Part shown: positions 8,015 to 15,400 of the stretch, piece by piece
Layout of the letters: each line of letters begins with the position of its first letter
How positions within the stretch are numbered: position 1 is the stretch's first letter
Source of the DNA: CAYNNP01 sp964398215
Lineage (GTDB): Bacteria; Planctomycetota; Planctomycetia; Pirellulales; Pirellulaceae
DNA length: 22,973 nucleotides
Direction of reading: 5' to 3'
Assembly (NCBI GenBank): GCA_964398215.1
Contig: CAYNNP010000086.1
Span: 1 to 22,973, forward strand
Position numbers and translations under genes: made by a program
The notes under the pieces: model-generated
Told to the model about the DNA's origin: nothing
Database searches by the model: none
What the model saw: the letters and a program-made list of their open reading frames with translations, nothing else

Positions 8015-9781
8015 TTAGTCCAGCATTGCCACGCGGCCCGCTTCTTCTAAGCTGGTGGTGCCCAGTTCAGCCAGTCGCAAGCCTTCGTGTAGCAGTGTTC
8101 GTCCATCACGATGGGCACGAAGCGCATCAAGCGAAGCTTCTTCATTGATCAACTGTCGCAGCGAAGCAGTTGATTCCAATACTTCGTAGATCCCGCTACG
8201 ACCTCGGTAGCCCGATTCGTAACATTGCGAGCAACCGCGCGCACGTGCGAACGCTTGACGGCGGTCGCCAGCGTAGTTGAATTCGTCCAGCAGTTTCGAC
8301 GAAGGGTAAAACGTTTCTTTGCAGTTCGTGCATAGATTACGAACCAAGCGTTGTGCGATGACGCCTACCAGCGCGGCAGCGATTTTGAATCGCTCAACTC
8401 CCATATCGATAAGCCGAGTGATTGCGGCAACCGAATCGTTGGTGTGCAGCGTGCTTAGCACCAAGTGCCCGGTCAATGCAGCTTGGATGGCAGTTTCCGC
8501 CGTCTCGCGGTCACGAATTTCACCAACCATGATCACATCGGGGTCTTGCCGCAAAATACTCCGCAGCGCCTTTGCAAACGTCACACCGTTATCACTTTGC
8601 ACTTGGACCTGATTGATCAGTTCTAGTTGGTACTCGACTGGATCTTCGACAGTGATCACATTGCGTTCGACACCCTTGATCAGCTCGATGGCCGAATACA
8701 GCGTCGTCGTTTTGCCACTACCGGTCGGGCCCGTCACAAGCACCAGACCGTGTGGCCGAGACAGCATTCGGCGGGTCATGCCAAGCGATTCTTGAGGCAG
8801 GCCCAACGAATTCAGATCGAAGGTAACGTTCTTTCGGTCCAGTACCCGCATCACAACCTTCTCGCCCAGAACTGTCGGCAATGTACTGACTCGCAAGTCA
8901 ATTTCGCGGCGGTTCATTCGAACGTGAAGTCGTCCGTCTTGTGGTTGCCGGTGCTCCGCGATGTCCAGTCGTGCCATGACTTTGATTCGTGAAACGATCG
9001 CAGCATGCAGATCTTTGCGAGGCTTCATGACTTCTCGTAACGATCCGTCAATCCGAAATCGCACCGACGTATTCTTTTGGCCGGCTTCGATATGAACATC
9101 GCTGGCGCCTTGGCGAATCGCTTGAATGATCGCGTAGTTCACCAGGTTGATAACGGGACTGCCTTCTGCAAGAAGAGCCGCATCTTGGGAGTCCAAGTCA
9201 ATCGCGTCCGACTCAAGCTCCAGTTGTTCGACATCGACATCCGCGGTCACAGAGTCGACCGCAAAGTCTTCTTCGTAACAACGTGGCAACAACCGGCTGA
9301 TGCTTGTTTGAAGCGCGAAAACCGGGCGTATTCGGCAACCACTGATTCTCGCCAGCGTATCGATTGCAGTCAGATCGTTCGGGTCTGACATTGCCACGGT
9401 AAGTTCATCACGAACTCGCATCAGCGGCAACGCCTTGGCACGTTCGGCGTACTCTCGAGGAATCAAGCCTACGGCGCGCGGGTCAATCAGACCTTCGCGA
9501 AGCCTAACGCCGGGGACACCAAGTTGCTCGCCAAGCAACGGAACCAAGAATGATTCTTCGACCAATCCCAGTTCGGCAATGATCTCGCCCAGTCGCTTGC
9601 GTGTTCCTTTGGCAGGATCAGCGATTTGGTTCTGTTGGTGTTCCAGTGCCGTTTCCAGCTCTTCTTCGCGGATCAGCCCAGCGTCAAGCAGCCGTTGGCC
9701 AATCCGAACATTCGTGCCACGCTTGTGCTGGTACTCGGGAACGACAACTCGAGGCGTATCAATCGTTGTTGCAGTATTCAA
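8015..9781 (-). CDS. gspE: GspE/PilB-type secretion ATPase with MshEN-like N-terminal domain
   Basis: Hexameric motor that powers pseudopilus assembly. With the TTG start at 9781 it has 588 aa. The start is chosen because GGGGA lies 7 bases upstream and only 13 bases separate it from the previous stop; the ATG at 9829 has no SD and overlaps the STAS gene. Residues 26-49 and 63-86 each fit the 24-residue cyclic-di-GMP-binding MshEN pattern (R-[LI]-G...G-L-[IV]...L...L..Q), separated by 13 residues. The ATPase domain has Walker A GPTGSGKT at 351-358, an Asp-box/Walker B region with VIMVGEIRD, and the His box LVLSTLHTND. A zinc-binding tetracysteine loop is C484-X2-C487-X29-C517-X2-C520. All catalytic motifs are intact. 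The longer frame open to 9937 is an artefact of overlap. Confidence 0.93.
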   Translation of the reverse strand: MNTATTIDTPRVVVPEYQHKRGTNVRIGQRLLDAGLIREEELETALEHQQNQIADPAKGTRKRLGEIIAELGLVEESFLVPLLGEQLGVPGVRLREGLIDPRAVGLIPREYAERAKALPLMRVRDELTVAMSDPNDLTAIDTLARISGCRIRPVFALQTSISRLLPRCYEEDFAVDSVTADVDVEQLELESDAIDLDSQDAALLAEGSPVINLVNYAIIQAIRQGASDVHIEAGQKNTSVRFRIDGSLREVMKPRKDLHAAIVSRIKVMARLDIAEHRQPQDGRLHVRMNRREIDLRVSTLPTVLGEKVVMRVLDRKNVTFDLNSLGLPQESLGMTRRMLSRPHGLVLVTGPTGSGKTTTLYSAIELIKGVERNVITVEDPVEYQLELINQVQVQSDNGVTFAKALRSILRQDPDVIMVGEIRDRETAETAIQAALTGHLVLSTLHTNDSVAAITRLIDMGVERFKIAAALVGVIAQRLVRNLCTNCKETFYPSSKLLDEFNYAGDRRQAFARARGCSQCYESGYRGRSGIYEVLESTASLRQLINEEASLDALRAHRDGRTLLHEGLRLAELGTTSLEEAGRVAMLD

Positions 9782-9794
9782 GACACGGTCCCCG

Positions 9795-10127
9795 TTAGGC
9801 AAAGCTTGCGATGGCAGAAGGCAGGTCATCGAACTGCTGAATGTTTTCGCCGATGCCGGTTGCTCGCAGCAAATCGCTGCACAGTTCTCCGACATTACAA
9901 AGACGCACGGCGCCGCCGCGGTCGCAGCACTCTTCATCCATATCCAAGAACAACTCTAGCCCGGCGCCATCCATCAGCGGCGTCTGTGTCATGTCGACCA
10001 CGATGTAGGGAATGCTTGACGATACAATCTCAGTGACCTTGTCACGCAATTCATTCAGGTTGCTAAATCGGAGCGGGCCGTCCGGGCGAATCACCGAAAC
10101 CGCACCATAGTGCTCAACTGTACTCAT
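9795..10127 (-). CDS. STAS-domain protein (anti-sigma-factor-antagonist-like), without phosphorylatable serine
   Basis: A 110-aa single-domain protein of the SpoIIAA/STAS fold: beta strands around SVIRPDGPLRF and YIVVDMTQ, then PLMDGAGLELF at 50-60. In phosphorylated family members this loop reads D-S-S-G; here it is D53-G54-A55-G56, so both candidate serines are missing. It probably acts by protein contact that is not switched by serine phosphorylation, possibly as an adaptor between the kinase and the ATPase. GGGACGGA lies 6 bases before the ATG. The gene is 29 bases after the histidine kinase gene and 13 before gspE. No cognate anti-sigma kinase is in the window. The fold call is firm; partner and role are inferred. 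Confidence 0.85.
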   Translation of the reverse strand: MSTVEHYGAVSVIRPDGPLRFSNLNELRDKVTEIVSSSIPYIVVDMTQTPLMDGAGLELFLDMDEECCDRGGAVRLCNVGELCSDLLRATGIGENIQQFDDLPSAIASFA

Positions 10128-10156
10128 CGTTTCCGTCCCGCTTGTGTTTTGATTCG

Positions 10157-11698
10157 TTAGATTGCCGATCGAGACTGCCCGCCAACTGGCAGACGCAGTG
10201 TGAAGGTAGAACCCGCGCCAGCTTCACTCTCAAGAACGACATCGCCGCCATGCATCCGCGCAACTTCGCGAGTAAACGCTAGCCCTAAGCCGTTTCCTTT
10301 TTCGTCATGCTCAGTGGCCTCACCGCGATAGAACCTCTCGAATATTTTTTCGTGTTCATCCTGTGGAATGCCAGGCCCATCGTCTTGGATCTGAATACAA
10401 ATCGAGTTTGCCTCGACGCCACCGCGAACAGAGATCGTGCCTCCATCGGGCGTGTACTTCACAGCATTTGCGACCAGGTTTACCAAAGCGGCTTGTAGCT
10501 TTTCGCGGTCGCCCATTACGGTAGGGATTTTTGCGTCCAGCTCCGCAGTCAGCGACTGAGACTTTTGGTTTGCCTGGGCAAGCATTTGGTCCGTGGCGTA
10601 CTCGATCATCGGCCGAATCTCAAGTTCATGACGGTTCACGACCATCGAACCAGCTTGCAGTTGACCGACCGTTAAAAGTTGATCCACCAGACGGCTAAGT
10701 CGTCGCGACTCGGAAACGATCACATTGCAGAACTCCTTTTGGTTCTCAACGTCGACCCCTTCCTCTTCTTGCAGTGCCTCAGCATAGGCTTGCAGGTTCG
10801 TCAAAGGAGTCCGCAATTCATGCGTCGCGGTCATCAGGAATTCGTCACGACTCTTGGTCGCCAAGTGTTGTTGAGTAACATCGGACAGCACCCAAGCCAT
10901 TCCTTCGCCATCACCTGTTCGCCCACCTAGCCGGCTACGCGAAATCCGCAATTCCAGACTGCGTTCTTTCAGCGGCAAAGAGACTCGAAGGTTAATGATG
11001 CGGATATTGCTAAGTATCTTTTGTTTCTTTTCATCGGCGTCTTCGGCATCGGGAGCTTCCAATCCGATTAGCTCCAGCATGCAACGCCCTTCGTGATCGG
11101 CGTCCGACGCAAGTCCAAACAATCCGCAGGTGGCAGGACCGATGAAACGGACTTTACCTTGGTTGTCGGTAATCGCCCAAGGAATCGGCAGGCCGCGCAT
11201 CGCGCGAGCCATCGTAACGGCCTCTTTGTCCAGCGATGCAGCATCACGCACTTTCACATTCACGCCAGATTGAGCTTGCGCCTTGCTGAGCAGTTCGTTC
11301 CAGCCAATCGTGATTCGGTCATTGCCAATGATTGGCCGGACCGATTGCCAGCGCTCGGGTTTACCCGTAACTCGCCGCAGTTCGCTTTCGATCGTACGAA
11401 GCGTTCGGACCGAGCGGATCGTGATCAGGCCGGCCAATGAGCACGACGCGATCGCAGCAACCCACATCAGCGCATTGAATCCCTTATCCGCCATCCAAAT
11501 GGAACTGAGCCCAAAACCAAGACATGCAATCGCGATTCCGACAAAGGTTATCCCGACGCGAGTCGTAACCATTGGAACATGAGAGTTCGCTGGAGCTGCG
11601 ACAACAGGTGCACCTGAGCCTTGCTGTGGCGCTACTGAGGCCGACTCGTCATTGCCCTGGTGGATCTCGCTAGTGGGTAGAAGCGTAGAACTCGTCAT
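10157..11698 (-). CDS. Membrane-bound sensor histidine kinase (PAS, HisKA, HATPase_c)
   Basis: A 513-aa sensor kinase. A polar N-terminus (1-45) precedes two membrane segments (about 49-70 and 76-95) with a loop of only about six residues between them, so there is no extracytoplasmic sensor domain. A PAS-like region at about 160-275 (IPWAITDNQGKVRFIG) precedes the dimerisation helix with the phospho-acceptor His293 in TATHELRTPL. The ATP-binding domain has N411 (N box, LVANAVKYTPDGG), DDGPGIP at 439-445, FERFYRG, and GNGLGLA at 468-474. All catalytic boxes are present. It starts 2 bases after the stop of the response regulator, so the two are co-translated partners. Likely input is cytoplasmic or membrane-derived. 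Confidence 0.94.
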   Translation of the reverse strand: MTSSTLLPTSEIHQGNDESASVAPQQGSGAPVVAAPANSHVPMVTTRVGITFVGIAIACLGFGLSSIWMADKGFNALMWVAAIASCSLAGLITIRSVRTLRTIESELRRVTGKPERWQSVRPIIGNDRITIGWNELLSKAQAQSGVNVKVRDAASLDKEAVTMARAMRGLPIPWAITDNQGKVRFIGPATCGLFGLASDADHEGRCMLELIGLEAPDAEDADEKKQKILSNIRIINLRVSLPLKERSLELRISRSRLGGRTGDGEGMAWVLSDVTQQHLATKSRDEFLMTATHELRTPLTNLQAYAEALQEEEGVDVENQKEFCNVIVSESRRLSRLVDQLLTVGQLQAGSMVVNRHELEIRPMIEYATDQMLAQANQKSQSLTAELDAKIPTVMGDREKLQAALVNLVANAVKYTPDGGTISVRGGVEANSICIQIQDDGPGIPQDEHEKIFERFYRGEATEHDEKGNGLGLAFTREVARMHGGDVVLESEAGAGSTFTLRLPVGGQSRSAI

Positions 11699-11700
11699 GA

Positions 11701-12102
11701 TTAGCTTTCTGAACTAGTAGCAGCGGGTACTCGGCAGAACTCCTCAATCATCGTCAGCAACTTTCTTGGGCTGAACGGTTTGTGCATGACAGCGCTTAGC
11801 TGAAACCGCTGGATCAATTCCTGGCTATCAAGCTCCAGTCCCTTGGCCGTGCAAAGAATCGCTGGCGGCCGAGAGTACCCTTCGGTCTCCGTCAGTCTTT
11901 TCAGAAGTGTGACGCCGTCACAAACGGGCATCTGTAGATCGGTAACCAGACAGTCCACGTTGCCTTGAATCAAACGGTCGTAAGCCAATGCCCCGTTACC
12001 AAACGACTCCACCACGAAGCCGGCCTTTTTGATCGTATAGCCTAGTACGCGTCTGAAAACGACATCGTCTTCTACTACCAGTACTGTTCGTTGATCACTC
12101 AC
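11701..12102 (-). CDS. Receiver-only response regulator
   Basis: A 133-aa CheY-like receiver with no output domain: acidic pocket E11-D12-D13, phospho-acceptor D55 in CLVTDLQMP, Thr85 in LCTAKG, and Lys108 in HKPFSPRKL. The GTG at 12102 is chosen because AGGTGA precedes it by 7 bases and translation then begins directly before the first strand (SDQRTVLVVEDD). An ATG at 12159 in frame gives 19 extra residues without receiver character. The signal must pass by protein contact, to the kinase, STAS protein, ATPase or a partner elsewhere. It lies between the pseudopilin and kinase genes. Its SD is inside a possible hairpin. Confidence 0.92.
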   Translation of the reverse strand: MSDQRTVLVVEDDVVFRRVLGYTIKKAGFVVESFGNGALAYDRLIQGNVDCLVTDLQMPVCDGVTLLKRLTETEGYSRPPAILCTAKGLELDSQELIQRFQLSAVMHKPFSPRKLLTMIEEFCRVPAATSSES

Positions 12103-12163
12103 GCTTGGCTCACCTCTATTTTGGCAATCGCAGAAAGCTTGGCCACGATTGTGAGCCAAGCTT
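12103..12163 (-). promoter_or_regulatory. Mutually exclusive hairpins between pseudopilin and response-regulator genes
   Basis: In the minus-strand RNA one arm (12163-12151, AAGCTTGGCTCAC) can pair in two ways. The near partner (12146-12135, GTGGCCAAGCTT) gives 12 pairs with one bulged base and a four-base AATC loop. The distant partner (12113-12103, GTGAGCCAAGC) gives 11 perfect pairs and covers part of the AGGTGA SD right up to the GTG start of the response regulator. The near hairpin is followed only by TCTGCG, so it is a poor terminator by itself but could stabilise the pilin mRNA end. Pairings are seen directly; a switch is inferred. Confidence 0.6.
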
Positions 12164-12195
12164 CAAATGCGATTTGTTACCGTTGGGTTGTTCGA

Positions 12196-12618
12196 CTACC
12201 AGTCGAATCCCATGGTATTAACATCTGAAATATTGAGTTTCAGGCTACCGTTGATAGGTTTGTAAGCCCAGCCATTCGTAGTGTCGGTTGTGGCAACAAC
12301 AGGCACAGTGTCATCTGCATTACTATCAATCAAGACACCAAAAAGATTCCGTACAGGATCGATACTGGGGGCCGGGAATGGACCGTTCAGCATGGTTTGC
12401 ATCGCTGCAGGAAGGTCAGTTGGGTAGCTACCGTTTTGTGCTCGATACATTTCGATCGCGTTCCGAAGCACAGCCAATTGTTGGCGGGTAGTGTTTTCTT
12501 CTGCCTTCGATGCGGTGTCGAACATACGTGGAGCTGCAACAGCAGCAATGATTCCTAGGATCAAAATGACGATTACCATTTCAATCAAGCTGAATCCTTT
12601 TCGCACGTGACGTTTCAT
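12196..12618 (-). CDS. gspG: GspG-like major pseudopilin (prepilin N-terminus)
   Basis: Structural subunit of the pseudopilus. The 140-aa protein begins MKRHVRKG followed by FSLIEMVIVILILGI, the classic prepilin peptidase site (cleavage after Gly8, Phe at +1, Glu at +5) and hydrophobic assembly helix. The globular part has YRAQNGSYPTDL, which resembles the GspG pattern around its Y..D.G.YP region, and ends GFDW. It is the first gene of the minus-strand cluster, with GAGGG 8 bases before ATG. It is the only pseudopilin in the window, and the peptidase needed to process it must be encoded elsewhere. Confidence 0.92.
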   Translation of the reverse strand: MKRHVRKGFSLIEMVIVILILGIIAAVAAPRMFDTASKAEENTTRQQLAVLRNAIEMYRAQNGSYPTDLPAAMQTMLNGPFPAPSIDPVRNLFGVLIDSNADDTVPVVATTDTTNGWAYKPINGSLKLNISDVNTMGFDW

Positions 12619-12970
12619 AGCTTAGCCCTCAGTCTATTCTTGTTGCGTTTTGTCTTGGTTGGGATTGCAGATAGGCCGGGTGCGACCTGAACTCATTCAA
12701 GCCTAGGCCAAGCTTTTGCGCATCAAGTCGCTTCTAGAGGTTAGGACACGTTAATATTCGTCCCTGGCGTACTTTGGGTGACTATTCGTTACAACCGACG
12801 TAGCCCACGGCACATCGACGTTGCAAAACCGCAACACGTGCTGCACTCAGGCAACGCGTTTTGTTGATCAGCGTATCCAGGCATTAAAAAAAGCAAGTAA
12901 AAGTTCTTGTTTTTGCATCGGTACGCAATCTGCATAAACCAAACGGTGTTTCCCTAACCACAAGGACACC
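12619..12970 (+). other. Divergent intergenic region, 352 bases
   Basis: This separates gspG (minus) from the secreted unknown gene (plus) and must hold promoters for both directions. No convincing sigma-70 pair was found by eye. An imperfect inverted repeat (GTTGC, AAAACC, GCAAC) lies near 12820-12835, and an A-rich then T-rich stretch lies at about 12884-12915. The decamer AAGCTTGGCC on the minus strand around 12706-12716 resembles the arms of the hairpin downstream of gspG. Confidence 0.5.
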
Positions 12971-13774
12971 GTGTTGAACAACGACTCAGAACATACCGAT
13001 GCTCATCCACCACGATCTCATCAGCGACCTGTGTGGATCATACTTTTTGCCGCCATCCTGATTGCCTGGGCTGGCATCAGTCACAGCCAAGAACTGGTGA
13101 TCGACTCGCAAAGCGTTTCTCAGTTCGAATCATCAGGGCGAATGACCGAAGTCAGAATCGGCAACAACATCTTCTTGGTTCCGATGGTAGCCGTTCCCAG
13201 ACAGCCGTCGGTGGATTCCCAACCCAAAGTCGCTGGCGGACGTCCACGGTATGCAGCGATCTCCGGGGCGTTGGCAAACTTTGACCAAGACTCAGACCCC
13301 GATGGCTGGGCTATCCAAATCAGCCTTTTTGACAAAGACGACCAAGTCACCATTCCGGCACGCAGTTCGGCTCGCTTCAAGCTGACTCCCAAGCTACCGC
13401 TGCCCGACGGCATTGGCTGGGAAAATGCTGACGGTCACGATGTGGGTTGGTCCAAGCAGCTGAAATTCAATGAAGCTGGTGTTGCCACCACGAAACTGAT
13501 TCTCAGAGAGCCGATTCATGCATTATTTGGCAAGCAATCATCAGCGATACGCGATCCTTCGTCCTCAAACAGTGTCTATCGTCGTGATCGAGTAATCGGT
13601 GGCCCAACGTTTCAGCACAATCGTGCCGTGGCAAATCGACTTCGGAAAAATATAGGAAAACCCCGTTGGGCAGAATTGTCGGTACGTGTGTCGGTTCCCG
13701 GCGAAGGTGTCTTCTCGGCAACGACCGTTGTCGCGCTAAGTCCCTCGACTCTAGTTGACACCGAGTGGCCTTAA
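12971..13774 (+). CDS. Secreted protein of unknown function
   Basis: No family is recognised. The 267-aa protein starts at GTG with AGGA just upstream. A polar N-terminus of 20 residues precedes a hydrophobic segment at 21-36 (VWIILFAAILIAWAGI), which is a signal peptide (cut near ISHSQ) or a membrane anchor. The rest is rich in beta-type segments, with a mid-part around DQDSDPDGWAIQISLFDKD and a conserved-looking end ELSVRVSVPGEGVFSATTVV. It is divergent from the secretion cluster and directly upstream of nusA. The -35 box of the putative nusA promoter lies in its last codons. Probably a cell-envelope protein. Confidence 0.75.
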   Translation: MLNNDSEHTDAHPPRSHQRPVWIILFAAILIAWAGISHSQELVIDSQSVSQFESSGRMTEVRIGNNIFLVPMVAVPRQPSVDSQPKVAGGRPRYAAISGALANFDQDSDPDGWAIQISLFDKDDQVTIPARSSARFKLTPKLPLPDGIGWENADGHDVGWSKQLKFNEAGVATTKLILREPIHALFGKQSSAIRDPSSSNSVYRRDRVIGGPTFQHNRAVANRLRKNIGKPRWAELSVRVSVPGEGVFSATTVVALSPSTLVDTEWP

Positions 13775-13783
13775 AGATATGGT
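13755..13783 (+). promoter_or_regulatory. Putative sigma-70 promoter for nusA
   Basis: A perfect TTGACA (13755-13760) is followed by a 17-base spacer and TATGGT (13778-13783, four of six consensus). Transcription would start near 13790 and give a leader of about 70 bases ahead of nusA. The -35 box is inside the coding end of the upstream gene. Confidence 0.55.
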
Positions 13784-13811
13784 TACAAATCTAGACACGG
13801 TTTACGCTGTT

Positions 13812-13846
13812 GCCCGGGCCCTCGTTTGAGTCCGGGCCGTTTTTTT
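13812..13846 (+). terminator. Intrinsic terminator / possible attenuator in the nusA leader
   Basis: A GC-rich stem is followed by seven T (13840-13846). Two foldings are possible: GGCCC at 13817-13821 with GGGCC at 13834-13838, or GCCCGG at 13812-13817 with CCGGGC at 13832-13837 plus an inner CTC/GAG. The T tract ends 14 bases before the nusA ATG, so almost any nusA transcript must read through it. It serves as terminator for the upstream gene and probably also as attenuator for nusA. Confidence 0.75.
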
Positions 13847-13860
13847 ATCAAGACCGCACT

Positions 13861-15228
13861 ATGAATCCACAAGATATACTCCGCTACGTCGATTCTCTCC
13901 ATCGCGAGAAGAATATTGATACCGAGCTGGTGTTCTCGGCGATTGAGGCTGCGCTGCAGACAGCTGCACGACGCCAGTATGGTGACGAAGCCAATATTGT
14001 GGTCAACCTTGATCGAAAAGACGGAAAGATCTCTGCGTTGCTGGATGATGTGCCGCTAGCCGAAGATCAAATTGGGCGAATTGGTGCCCAAACCGCAAAA
14101 CAGGTCATCATCCAAAAAGTAAAAGAAGCTGAACGTGATTCTTTGATGCAAGAGTATCGAGATCAGTTGGGCGATATGGTCACCGGAATGATCGGTCGAT
14201 CCGATGGTGGTGTCGCGACTGTTAACTTGGGCAATGTTGAAGCGATCTTGCCTCGCAGTGAACAAATCAAGGGCGAGACTCTGCATGCGAACGAACGAGT
14301 TCGCGCAGTAGTGTTCGAGGTCAAGGCATCTGGTAACCGAGTGCGTGTGGTCCTTTCAAGGACTCGGCCGCAATTGGTGCAGCGTCTGTTTGAACAAGAA
14401 ATCCCAGAATTGGGCGATGGCGTCATCGACATCAAATCGATTAGTCGGGAACCTGGATACCGAAGTAAGGTCGCGGTCAGCAGCGAAGACACCCAGGTCG
14501 ATCCGATCGCGGTTTGCGTTGGTTACCGAGGGACTCGAATCAAAGCGGTTCGAGAAGAACTTGCTGGCGAGCACATTGACGTTGTTCGCTACAACGAAGA
14601 TCCGGAAGTACTGATTCCTAACGCACTGCAACCGGCAGAGGTAGAGCAGGTTTTGTTGTGCGACATGATCGGCCGCGCTATCGTGTTGGTCCAAGAAGAC
14701 CAATTGTCGTTGGCGATCGGGCGTCGTGGCCAAAATGTTCGCTTGGCGAGCAAGTTGTGTGGCTGGGACATCGAAATCATGACCGCCGGCGAACTGGAAG
14801 AACAAATCGAACGAGCGGTGACTGGTTTCTGTGCCATCGAAGGCATGACCGAAGAAATCTCTCAGTCGCTGGTAGAACAAGGTTACCTTTCCTATGACGA
14901 CCTGTCGGTTATCGAACCAGACGCGTTCATGGAAATGAGTGGATTGTCAGAAGCGGATGTTGACCGCATCGTCAACGACGCCGAAGAGCGTGCCGAAGTG
15001 GCCGAAGCAGCGGCTGCCGAAGAACGCCGACTAAAGAAGGAACAGGAATACAAAGACAGGGAAGCACAGGATCAGCAGAAAAAGCAGGGTGAACCTGAAA
15101 ATAACTCAGCGGTGGAAACACCGAGTGATTCAGCCCCCGTACCTGCGGAATCCGATCCCCAAAAACCATCGGACGCGGATTCTGATGCCACTGACGGATC
15201 CACCGAAGACGCTGCGGCAAAGGCCTGA
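13861..15228 (+). CDS. nusA: Transcription termination/antitermination factor NusA
   Basis: Binds RNA polymerase and nascent RNA and modulates pausing, termination and antitermination. The protein has 455 aa. The N-terminal polymerase-binding domain is 1-100, then S1 from about 105 (MVTGMIGRSDGGVATVNLG). KH1 has GYRGTRIKAV at 221 and KH2 has IGRRGQNVRLASKL at 286. One helix-hairpin-helix region at about 320-372 ends LSEADVDRIVNDA. A charged, Glu/Ala-rich disordered tail covers 374-455. The ATG at 13861 is preferred: the frame is open to 13810, but an upstream start would place the terminator inside the gene. The SD is weak (AAGA). There is no rimP gene upstream, unlike in many bacteria. Confidence 0.97.
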   Translation: MNPQDILRYVDSLHREKNIDTELVFSAIEAALQTAARRQYGDEANIVVNLDRKDGKISALLDDVPLAEDQIGRIGAQTAKQVIIQKVKEAERDSLMQEYRDQLGDMVTGMIGRSDGGVATVNLGNVEAILPRSEQIKGETLHANERVRAVVFEVKASGNRVRVVLSRTRPQLVQRLFEQEIPELGDGVIDIKSISREPGYRSKVAVSSEDTQVDPIAVCVGYRGTRIKAVREELAGEHIDVVRYNEDPEVLIPNALQPAEVEQVLLCDMIGRAIVLVQEDQLSLAIGRRGQNVRLASKLCGWDIEIMTAGELEEQIERAVTGFCAIEGMTEEISQSLVEQGYLSYDDLSVIEPDAFMEMSGLSEADVDRIVNDAEERAEVAEAAAAEERRLKKEQEYKDREAQDQQKKQGEPENNSAVETPSDSAPVPAESDPQKPSDADSDATDGSTEDAAAKA

Positions 15229-15377
15229 GCGACAAAAAACGATAGAATTCCGATAGAAGTCCATTCGCGACCTCTGCCAAACGGGACTTTTTCGCTATCT
15301 TTAGTGGATCGGAATAAGCCAAACTGGTTTTGGACCAACGATAATAGACATCACCGGTCAGATAAACGTACTCGATA

Positions 15378-15389
15378 ACTCGATCGAGT
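15378..15389. repeat. 12-base perfect palindrome upstream of infB
   Basis: ACTCGATCGAGT is its own reverse complement, and a partial copy (ACTCGAT) lies immediately before it. It could be a protein-binding site or chance. Confidence 0.3.
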
Positions 15390-15400
15390 CGCTCTGGTCG

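Noticed and set aside
12135..12163. Strong intrinsic terminator after gspG
   Set aside because: The stem is good but is followed by TCTGCG rather than a T tract; kept only as a regulatory hairpin.
12809..12823. Sigma-54-like promoter (GGCAC followed by TTGC) between gspG and the unknown gene
   Set aside because: The distance between the GG and GC pairs is 12 bases, not the required 10.
13810..13860. Upstream in-frame extension of nusA
   Set aside because: It would translate the intrinsic terminator, and the NusA family N-terminus begins at the ATG at 13861.
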